Source: JAVBKX01 sp031553835 (GTDB lineage Bacteria; Bacteroidota; Bacteroidia; Bacteroidales; Azobacteroidaceae). From it: a stretch of DNA of 12,771 bases. The position numbers and the translations under genes are program-made. Location: assembly GCA_031553835.1 (NCBI GenBank), contig JAVBKX010000064.1, positions 1 through 12,771 of the forward strand, written 5' to 3'. Each line of letters begins with the position of its first letter. The stretch's first letter is position 1. Shown here piece after piece: positions 7,164 to 12,771 of this stretch. The notes beneath the pieces were generated by a model, which had not been told where the DNA came from, did not search any database, and saw nothing but the letters and a program-made list of their open reading frames with translations.

Positions 7164-7280
7164 TAGTTACGAGTTACAAGTTACGAGTTACGAATATGAG
7201 ACTGCAAATGACACAGGATTAGTTGATTGCTGTGCAAAGCAACTTGTAACCTGTAACTTGTCACCCGTAACTCGTAACTA
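7164..7280. repeat. Period-7 tandem repeat with inverted arms between speA and ssrA
   Basis: The left arm has four heptamers, AGTTACG, AGTTACA, AGTTACG and AGTTACG (7165-7192). The right arm has five complementary heptamers of the form YYGTAAC (7244-7278), one with a substitution (TTGTCAC). Bases 7164-7177 pair perfectly with 7267-7280, and further pairing is possible in several registers because of the periodicity. The arms enclose about 50 bases of unique sequence. The element occupies the divergent gap between the speA start (11 bases away) and the ssrA promoter. Confidence 0.85.
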
Positions 7281-7312
7281 TTTTTATTTTGCTGCGAAAG
7301 TAATAATAAAAA

Positions 7313-7343
7313 TTGGCATTAAGCTGTTTTTTTCGTATCTTTG
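7313..7343 (+). promoter_or_regulatory. ssrA promoter
   Basis: TATCTTTG (7336-7343) is an exact -7 box (TAnnTTTG), and TTG (7313-7315) lies 20 bases upstream as the -33 box. The mature tmRNA 5' end at 7357 is 13 bases after the -7 box, consistent with a very short trimmed leader. Confidence 0.75.
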
Positions 7344-7356
7344 CACCGAAAATCAT

Positions 7357-7753
7357 GGGCTTGACTGGATTTGACAGCGGGTAGAAGTGGTTTGTAAGCA
7401 TGCAGTGCGCGGTTGTTCGGCACTATAATCCCGAATATCAAACAATTAACTGGCGAAAATAATTACGCTCTCGCTGCTTAATCGAATAATAGTAGATTTA
7501 AAGCTTTATCCTTACACCAGGTGTTTGGACGAGATATCACCCGGAAGCTGTGGCTTCGAAGCAATCCGAACCGGTGGTACAGCAATATCGGAGATAGTTT
7601 GAAGTAAATCCCGGGCTTCAGATGAAATTAAGGGAATAAGCTTAGAGTTGGTAGCTTTGGTCTTGCTCTAAGTCGAAAATTAAAGCAAAGATAAGCATGT
7701 AGAAAGCAAATTAGTTCCTCGTTTGGACGAGGGTTCGAATCCCTCCAGGTCCA
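7357..7753 (+). ncRNA. ssrA: Transfer-messenger RNA (tmRNA)
   Basis: Rescues ribosomes stalled on nonstop mRNA by acting as alanyl-tRNA and then as template for a degradation tag. The 5' end GGGCTTG (7357-7363) pairs with CAGGTCC (7746-7752, two G-U pairs) to form the acceptor stem. It is followed by the conserved GACTGGATTTGACAGCGG. The T arm is GAGGG-TTCGAAT-CCCTC near the 3' end. The discriminator A is at 7753 and CCA is not encoded. The tag frame is at 7454-7483. The length of about 397 nucleotides is normal for a one-piece tmRNA. It is divergent from speA and convergent with the ROK kinase only 17 bases downstream. Its usual partner SmpB is not in the window, while RNase R (rnr), which degrades tagged mRNAs in E. 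coli, lies just beyond the kinase gene. Confidence 0.97.
7454..7483 (+). other. tmRNA tag-peptide reading frame (GENNYALAA)
   Basis: The resume codon GGC at 7454 opens GENNYALAA followed by TAA at 7481. Its C-terminal ALAA is the usual protease recognition end. The tag agrees with what I recall for Porphyromonas-type Bacteroidales; Bacteroides itself uses a slightly different tag. It supports the taxonomic placement. Confidence 0.93.
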
Positions 7754-7770
7754 CATCTTTATAAAAACAT

Positions 7771-8742
7771 TTAACTTTCCCACGCTAAAGCGCCGGCTCC
7801 CAACATGGCGGCGTCTGCCTCGGGCAATTCTGATAGTTTTAGTTGTGTTTTGCTTTTAAATACATGTAATAAATTTTCTTCCATGTATTTTTGAATCGGT
7901 TGCAGGATGTAATCCTCCGATTTCGATAATCCTCCAAATAATATGATGGCTTCGGGACTGGAAAATACAATGAAATCGGCAAAGGCTTCGCCTAAAATAT
8001 GACCGGTGTAATCAAAAATTTCCAACGCAATCTTATCTCCATTTTGAGCCGCTTCATAAACATCTTTGGAGGTAACCGGGCGATCGGCAATTTCTCTCAA
8101 CAAACTGTCGTCGTTTCTCATTTCTAAAAACTCACGGGCGGTACGGGCAACTCCGGTTGCAGATGCATACGACTCAAGGCATCCGGCGCGGCCACAACCA
8201 CAGGAACGTCCATTATGACGACGAACAATGACATGACCCAATTCTCCCGCAAAACCTCCGTGCCCGCAAACCAATTGTCCATTACAAACTATTCCACTGC
8301 CGACTCCGGTTCCCAGCGTAATCACGATAAAATCTTTCATGCCTCGCGCTGCGCCATAAGTCATTTCTCCGATAGCGGCTGCATTGGCATCATTGGTCAT
8401 ACGGCAAGGCAAACCGGTAAAATCCGTTAACATGCGACCTAAAGGAACGACTGTTTTGTTTGCCCAGGGAATGTTGGCTGTATATTCGATGGTTCCTGCA
8501 TGCATATTGGCATTCGGAGCTCCCATACCAATGCCCCGGATATGTCCCGACAGCCCGGAACCGGTTATCATTTCTTTGATACCGGAACCTAAAGCACGGG
8601 CATATTCTTCGGCTGCCGGGTATGCATCGGTTCTGACGCTTCCCCGATAAACAATATTCCCTCTTGCATCCACAATCCCGAATAAAGTATTAGTGCCTCC
8701 CATGTCCACACCGATTACATATTGCTTATCCATCCTATCCAT
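7771..8742 (-). CDS. ROK-family sugar kinase (glucokinase-like)
   Basis: Cytoplasmic ATP-dependent sugar kinase of the ROK family, most likely phosphorylating glucose or a related hexose or hexosamine. The 323 residues show the phosphate-1 loop GVDMGGTNT (11-19), the sugar-binding and catalytic segment TNDANAAAIGE (Asp118 as base) and ITLGTGVGSG (141-150). The ROK zinc site is GELGHV (His170) with CGCGRAGCLE (Cys181, 183, 188). There is no N-terminal helix-turn-helix, so it is a kinase and not a NagC/Mlc-type repressor. The exact sugar cannot be read from sequence. The start is 5 bases after the rnr stop, so translation is probably coupled. Met4 is an alternative start. Its 3' end lies 17 bases from the oppositely transcribed ssrA. 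Confidence 0.92.
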   Translation of the reverse strand: MDRMDKQYVIGVDMGGTNTLFGIVDARGNIVYRGSVRTDAYPAAEEYARALGSGIKEMITGSGLSGHIRGIGMGAPNANMHAGTIEYTANIPWANKTVVPLGRMLTDFTGLPCRMTNDANAAAIGEMTYGAARGMKDFIVITLGTGVGSGIVCNGQLVCGHGGFAGELGHVIVRRHNGRSCGCGRAGCLESYASATGVARTAREFLEMRNDDSLLREIADRPVTSKDVYEAAQNGDKIALEIFDYTGHILGEAFADFIVFSSPEAIILFGGLSKSEDYILQPIQKYMEENLLHVFKSKTQLKLSELPEADAAMLGAGALAWES

Positions 8743-8747
8743 GTTTT

Positions 8748-10895
8748 TTATTTCGCCAATGTAAAATCCAACTGCTTTCTTTCTAAATTTGCTCTTGCTA
8801 CTTTTATCGTAACAGGATCTCCCAATTGATAACGACGTTTATTGCGTCTTCCGGTCAGACAATAATTTTTTTCATCAAATTCATAATAATCATCGTCTAA
8901 ATCGCGAATAGGAATCATTCCTTCGCATTTGTTTTCGTTTAATTCGACATACAAACCCCATTCGGTTACACCGGAAATAACGCCATCGAACACCATGCCC
9001 AGTTTTTCGGACATAAACTCCACCTGTTTGTATTTGGTAGAAGCTCGTTCGGCGCTGGCTGCAACATTTTCCATCGCAGAACAGTGTTTGCACATTTCTT
9101 CCGTTTTTGCTTCGGGAACAGAACGTCCGCCGGACAAATACCGATCCAACAACCGGTGTACCATCATATCAGGATAACGGCGGATAGGCGATGTAAAATG
9201 AGTATAATATTCAAATGCCAAACCATAATGACCGACATTATGAATCGAATATTCCGCTTTAGCCATAGCCCGGATGGCTACCGTTTCAATCAGATTCTGC
9301 TCTTTTTTTCCTTGTACGTCATCCAACAATCCATTGATTCCCCGGGAGACTTCGGATTTCGTGCCGGTTGTTTTTAATTTATAGCCAAACCGACGGATAA
9401 ATTCGGCAAAAATTTCCATTTTTTCGGGATTAGGAACATCATGTACCCGATAGACAAATGTTTTTGCCGTCTTATTCTTCGGCACTTTGCCAATAGCTTC
9501 GGCAACAGTGCGATTGGCAAGAAGCATGAATTCTTCGATCAGCTTATTGGCGTCATTCGATTCCCGGAAATAAACACGAATTGGTTTGCCTTTTGCATCA
9601 ATATCAAATTTTACTTCGTAACGATCAAAATTAATCGCACCGGAAGAAAATCGTTTTGTCCGCAATTTTCGGGCTAATTGATGGAGCAATAGCATTTCCT
9701 CGACACAATCTCCTTTTTGGGTTTCAATGATTTCCTGCGCTTCTTCGTAGGCAAATCGCCTGTCGGAATTGATAATTGTGCGTCTTATGCGATAATTCCT
9801 GATGTCTGCATTTTCATTCATTTCAAAAATCGCAGAAAAACATAATTTATCCTCATTCGGGCGAAGCGAACAGAGTTGATTACACAATTGTTCGGGAAGC
9901 ATCGGAATGGTGCGATCCACCAGATAAACAGAAGTGGCGCGATGCTGCGCTTCTTTATCGATGATACTGTCCGGTTTTACATAATATGTTACATCCGCAA
10001 TATGAACTCCTACTTCCCACAATCCTTCTTTTATTTTTCGAATAGATAAAGCGTCATCAAAATCTTTTGCATCTTTCGGATCGATGGTAAAAGTAGTAAT
10101 CGCCCTGAAGTCTTCCCGGTTTTTTATTTCTTCAGCGGGAATTCCCACGGGAATCTTTTCAGCAGCTTTTTCTACCGGAACAGGATACTTATAAGGTAGT
10201 CCGAATTCCGCCAGGATAGCATGCATTTCCGTGTCATTATTACCGGCATCACCCAATACATCAACGACTTCTCCAATCGGATTTTTTGCCTGATCAGGCC
10301 ATTCCAAAATGCGAACAACAGCCTTTTGCCCGTTTTTCGCACCTTTGAGTTTTTCCTTCGGAATAAAAATATCATTGGCAAGAATTTTATTATCCACAAT
10401 GAGAAATGCAAAATTTGATTGGACTTCCAATGTTCCGACAATTGTATTTTGGGCGCGTTCGAGAATTTCGATTACTTCAGCTTCGGGGTCTCTGCCTTTA
10501 CGTTTTGCTAAAATTTGTACTCGTACACGGTCGCCATTCATGGCATGCATCGAGTTGCGTTCGGCAACAAACAGACGTTGTTCACTACCATCGGGAGTAA
10601 ATGAATTTTTACCGTTTGAACGGCGTTCGAATTTACCTTCGGCAATAGTTCCCAATCCATTCAAACGATATTTTCCCCGATCTTCTTCGATCAAAAAATC
10701 GTCCAGGGCCAGTGTGTTCAAAATGTCAGAAACCAGCAGTTTATTCACCTGTGTGGTGGCGCCGACTTCAGCGCTCACTTGTTTGTAATTCATTACTTCT
10801 TTCGGATAATTATTGAACAGACTCACTATCCGGTTAACCAGGTCTTGTTTGGTTTGTCGTTTTCCCGACTTCATTTCTTTGAATTTCTTTTTCAT
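8748..10895 (-). CDS. rnr: Ribonuclease R
   Basis: Processive 3'-5' exoribonuclease of the RNase II/R family that can degrade structured RNA, rRNA fragments and, with tmRNA, nonstop mRNAs. In its 715 residues the order is an N-terminal winged-helix region (about 15-80), cold-shock domains (about 85-220), the RNB catalytic domain, and a C-terminal S1 domain beginning near GMVFDGVISGVTEWGLYVEL. The catalytic acidic cluster is IDPKDAKDFDDA (Asp272, 278, 280, 281). YTHFTSPIRRYPD is the other RNB signature. The N- and C-terminal tails are lysine-rich or short, and the helix-turn-helix distinguishes it from RNase II. It lies 38 bases downstream of dacB with no promoter consensus in the gap, and runs into the ROK kinase gene, suggesting a dacB-rnr-kinase transcript. 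Confidence 0.95.
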   Translation of the reverse strand: MKKKFKEMKSGKRQTKQDLVNRIVSLFNNYPKEVMNYKQVSAEVGATTQVNKLLVSDILNTLALDDFLIEEDRGKYRLNGLGTIAEGKFERRSNGKNSFTPDGSEQRLFVAERNSMHAMNGDRVRVQILAKRKGRDPEAEVIEILERAQNTIVGTLEVQSNFAFLIVDNKILANDIFIPKEKLKGAKNGQKAVVRILEWPDQAKNPIGEVVDVLGDAGNNDTEMHAILAEFGLPYKYPVPVEKAAEKIPVGIPAEEIKNREDFRAITTFTIDPKDAKDFDDALSIRKIKEGLWEVGVHIADVTYYVKPDSIIDKEAQHRATSVYLVDRTIPMLPEQLCNQLCSLRPNEDKLCFSAIFEMNENADIRNYRIRRTIINSDRRFAYEEAQEIIETQKGDCVEEMLLLHQLARKLRTKRFSSGAINFDRYEVKFDIDAKGKPIRVYFRESNDANKLIEEFMLLANRTVAEAIGKVPKNKTAKTFVYRVHDVPNPEKMEIFAEFIRRFGYKLKTTGTKSEVSRGINGLLDDVQGKKEQNLIETVAIRAMAKAEYSIHNVGHYGLAFEYYTHFTSPIRRYPDMMVHRLLDRYLSGGRSVPEAKTEEMCKHCSAMENVAASAERASTKYKQVEFMSEKLGMVFDGVISGVTEWGLYVELNENKCEGMIPIRDLDDDYYEFDEKNYCLTGRRNKRRYQLGDPVTIKVARANLERKQLDFTLAK

Positions 10896-10933
10896 TGTAT
10901 GTTATATTGTTATGGGGAATTTATTAATTCAAT

Positions 10934-12382
10934 TTACTCAAAAGTTAGGAGCAATTTTTCTATTTGGTTTCGCAACGTCGCCCTGTTTCCGGTAAAATGA
11001 TTGACAATGATGGCAAAAGCATAATATTTTCCTCCTTTTTTCAAATATCCGGCATACGATTGTACTCCGGAAATGCTGCCGCTTTTGACCTTGCTTCCGG
11101 TCACTTCCGGTTGCTGCAGAAAAGATCGCACGGTACCTTCTTTTCCAGCCTCCGGCAATGAGCCGTAAAAAGAAGTTTTATTTTCACTTTTTCCATGCAT
11201 ATATACCAACAAATCGGTCAATAAAGAAGCTGATACAGCATTCAAAGGTGACAGTCCGCAACCATCATACATCGTCAATCCTCTCATTTCCATACCTTTG
11301 GATGTCCAATATTGCTTAATGGCAGCAACACTGGAGACCGGAATATAATGTCCATTTTCAGGATTATTTTCTTTTCCAATTGTATAGAACAAATGTTCTG
11401 CATAATGGTTGTTACTGCGCACATTAATAACCCTGATAATTTCGGCAATGCTTTTGGAGACAGTCGTTACCACCTTTTGTTGTGGAACAACTGTTGCAAG
11501 TTGCATCCGGGAAGTGGTGGGTTTTCCCAACACATCGATTCCATTCTTTTGGAGATATAAAGTAAAATAATCCGCCAAAAACAATCCCGGATCAGGAATA
11601 TCTCCTTTGATCACAAAATCTGACTTATGCTGGGGAATTGTTCCATAAATACGGCGATCGTTAGAAAAAGGAATGCCATAAATATAGGCGCTGTCTAATG
11701 AATTTGAAGCAGCCGTTAGATGATTTTCAAATTTCAAGTCTCTTACCACCGGATCCATGCCTATGATTTCCGGCTGGGTTCCGGTTACTCCGGATTTCAA
11801 GGACAGGCGATAGGTATTGTCAAATATACTGATGCCATATACGCCCGGGGCAAAATAATTTCCGATATCTTCCCACAACCATTTAGCAGAAACGCCTTCA
11901 TATCCATACAAATCATCTACAACTACTACAGCACCTTGAATAGACGTGACGCCTGTTTTTTGCAAAGCGCTCAACCAATCTTTCAGGAATAACTCCCGGT
12001 TTGTCCAAAGATATTCCGATCCTAACGTCGGATCACCGGCTCCTTGAATATATACATTTCCGTTCAGCACACCCTGTGCATTCACTTTGCCATCCACAAA
12101 CAAAGATGTTTTGTACAAATATTTTTCTCCCAACAATTCTAATGCGCTGGCAGTTGTGATCAATTTTAATGTTGAAGCCGGGGTTAATGCCATATTAGCA
12201 TTGTGAGAACAGATATTTTTTCCTGTTTCCAGTTCTGTAATTTGAATTCCTACGCTGGCGTACTTTAATCCGGAAGATTGCAGAAAAGTTTTCAATGCCG
12301 GATTTTGAGCGTCAACTATATTATATCCGTAAAAAATTCCAAGAAAAAAGAGCACAAGCATTAATCTTTGAGGTACCATCAT
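10934..12382 (-). CDS. dacB: D-alanyl-D-alanine carboxypeptidase/endopeptidase (PBP4)
   Basis: Periplasmic low-molecular-mass penicillin-binding protein of the S13 family that trims stem-peptide D-Ala and cuts peptide cross-links. The 482 residues begin with a signal peptide (hydrophobic core about 7-20, likely cleavage after VDAQ or nearby). The catalytic motifs are SxxK at Ser70-Lys73 (PASTLK), SxN at Ser323-Asn325 (VRSNNHYAEH) and KSG at 433-435 (KSGSISGVQ), where a KTG-type motif is expected. The large insert between the first two motifs is typical of PBP4. The gene opens the leftward dacB-rnr-ROK series and has a -7 promoter motif 20 bases before the start. Two adjacent ATG codons (12382 and 12379) could each serve as start. 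Divergent tRNA-Lys lies upstream. Confidence 0.93.
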   Translation of the reverse strand: MMVPQRLMLVLFFLGIFYGYNIVDAQNPALKTFLQSSGLKYASVGIQITELETGKNICSHNANMALTPASTLKLITTASALELLGEKYLYKTSLFVDGKVNAQGVLNGNVYIQGAGDPTLGSEYLWTNRELFLKDWLSALQKTGVTSIQGAVVVVDDLYGYEGVSAKWLWEDIGNYFAPGVYGISIFDNTYRLSLKSGVTGTQPEIIGMDPVVRDLKFENHLTAASNSLDSAYIYGIPFSNDRRIYGTIPQHKSDFVIKGDIPDPGLFLADYFTLYLQKNGIDVLGKPTTSRMQLATVVPQQKVVTTVSKSIAEIIRVINVRSNNHYAEHLFYTIGKENNPENGHYIPVSSVAAIKQYWTSKGMEMRGLTMYDGCGLSPLNAVSASLLTDLLVYMHGKSENKTSFYGSLPEAGKEGTVRSFLQQPEVTGSKVKSGSISGVQSYAGYLKKGGKYYAFAIIVNHFTGNRATLRNQIEKLLLTFE

Positions 12383-12402
12383 TCAGGGTTGTATAATTCC
12401 TG

Positions 12403-12410
12403 CAAATCTA
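12403..12410 (-). promoter_or_regulatory. -7 promoter motif (TAGATTTG) for dacB
   Basis: On the minus strand TAGATTTG matches TAnnTTTG and ends 20 bases before the dacB ATG, the spacing seen for other promoters here. I see no TTTG at the proper -33 distance. This is a good -7 match without its partner. Confidence 0.5.
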
Positions 12411-12459
12411 AGGTTTTTCCCTTAAAATTACACTTAAGTTCAAATATTTTTCAAATTTA

Positions 12460-12490
12460 TTTGTCGTTTTAAATAAAAGGTTTACCTTTG
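12460..12490 (+). promoter_or_regulatory. tRNA-Lys promoter with full consensus
   Basis: TTTG (12460-12463), 19 bases, then TACCTTTG (12483-12490) is an exact match to the Bacteroidota TTTG-N19-TAnnTTTG consensus. The tRNA 5' end is 27 bases after the -7 box, leaving a short 5' leader to be removed by RNase P. It is the best promoter in the window. Confidence 0.85.
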
Positions 12491-12517
12491 CACTCGCTTT
12501 TCAAAAGCAATCAGGCT

Positions 12518-12590
12518 GATTCACTAGCTCAGCAGGTAGAGCACATCCCTTTTAAGGATGGGGTCCTGGGTTCGAGCCCCAGGTGGATCA
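12518..12590 (+). tRNA. tRNA-Lys (anticodon TTT)
   Basis: A 73-base cloverleaf. The acceptor GATTCAC pairs with GTGGATC (one T-G), the D stem is GCTC/GAGC, and the anticodon stem CATCC/GGATG holds the loop CTTTTAA, with anticodon TTT at 12551-12553. The T arm is CTGGG-TTCGAGC-CCCAG, and the discriminator A is at 12590. CCA is not encoded and must be added by the nucleotidyltransferase. It is a single-tRNA transcription unit with its own promoter and terminator, divergent from dacB. Confidence 0.97.
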
Positions 12591-12626
12591 CTAAGAAAGA
12601 TGCCAAACGGCGACAAGGGTAAGACA

Positions 12627-12668
12627 ATCTCTGCAATATCAACATATTGCAGGGATTTTTGTTTTTGT
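12627..12668 (+). terminator. Intrinsic terminator of tRNA-Lys
   Basis: A 13-base-pair stem (12627-12639 with 12644-12656, one T-G pair, core CTGCAATAT/ATATTGCAG) closes a 4-base CAAC loop. It is followed directly by a T-rich tract (TTTTTGTTTTTGT). It lies 36 bases after the tRNA and is a textbook rho-independent terminator. Confidence 0.85.
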
Positions 12669-12771
12669 ATGTCTGCCGAAAAAGCCAAAAAGTGGTCACG
12701 AAAAGACATGGTACAGTGTCCAAATCGTACCCCTTTTTCGGTTTTTCAAATACACATAACGCCGTGTTGCC
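12669..12771 (+). other. Unassigned right edge with a short open frame
   Basis: An ATG at 12669 opens a plus-strand frame (begins MSAEKAKKWSRKDMVQC) that is still open at the window edge after 34 codons. It starts within the T-rich tail of the terminator, has no ribosome-binding or promoter signal, and its short translation resembles no family I know. It is probably not a gene, although a coding region beginning just outside the window cannot be excluded. I see no repeats or structural RNA here. Confidence 0.15.

Noticed and set aside
7164..7280. Terminal inverted repeats of a miniature transposon (MITE)
   Set aside because: Arms are periodic rather than unique, and no flanking target-site duplication is visible; kept as a repeat element only.
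7063..7374. 103-codon plus-strand frame through the speA-ssrA gap
   Set aside because: It runs antisense to the speA start, through the heptamer repeat and the ssrA promoter into tmRNA; no family resemblance.
10309..10788. 159-codon plus-strand frame inside rnr
   Set aside because: It is fully antisense to the cold-shock and helix-turn-helix part of RNase R and has composition typical of a shadow frame.
12524..12723. Two minus-strand reading frames of 61 and 64 codons across the tRNA
   Set aside because: They are translations antisense to tRNA-Lys and its terminator; the peptide GLEPRTPSLKG is the well-known artefact of reading a tRNA backwards.
1..12771. A new defence or mobile system
   Set aside because: Every complete gene is a recognisable core function; no toxin-antitoxin, restriction, retron, integrase or transposase gene can be supported.

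Overview
The window looks like chromosomal DNA of a Bacteroidales bacterium (phylum Bacteroidota). Three things point there. Promoters follow the Bacteroidota -33/-7 pattern (TTTG, about 19-21 bases, TAnnTTTG) ahead of the tRNA, the tmRNA, the ribosomal-protein operon and dacB. The tmRNA encodes the tag GENNYALAA. The gene set (biosynthetic speA, a DUF177-rpmF-fabH-era string, a histidine kinase with an HQLGTP H-box) also fits. Clear Shine-Dalgarno sequences are scarce, as is usual in this phylum.

Layout from left to right; all protein genes are on the minus strand. 1-196 is the N-terminal part of a secreted or phage-type beta-helix protein that runs off the left edge. 301-3156 is a translation and lipid operon read leftward: DUF177/YceD-like protein, rpmF (L32), fabH and era, driven by a promoter at 3184-3216. 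3221-5160 holds a two-transmembrane sensor histidine kinase behind xth (exonuclease III). 5260-7152 is speA (arginine decarboxylase). 7357-7753 is ssrA (tmRNA) on the plus strand, divergent from speA and convergent with the next gene. 7771-12382 holds dacB (PBP4), rnr (RNase R) and a ROK-family sugar kinase, closely spaced and probably co-transcribed. 12518-12590 is tRNA-Lys(TTT) on the plus strand, with a near-consensus promoter and a strong intrinsic terminator. Nothing is recognised after 12670.

The genes are core functions: ribosome assembly and GTPase control (era, rpmF, DUF177), fatty-acid initiation (fabH), trans-translation and RNA decay (ssrA and rnr, which act together in E. coli on nonstop mRNA), DNA repair (xth), polyamine synthesis (speA), wall maturation (dacB) and sugar phosphorylation (ROK kinase).

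I found no defence system, mobile element or CRISPR array. The most unusual content is three intergenic elements of low-complexity words (period 7, 7 and 8) arranged as tandem copies on both arms of an inverted repeat. Each lies 2-18 bases upstream of a minus-strand start codon (era, xth, speA). They share an architecture but not a sequence. A second point is that era is followed by the beta-helix gene rather than by der, which suggests a rearrangement near the left edge.
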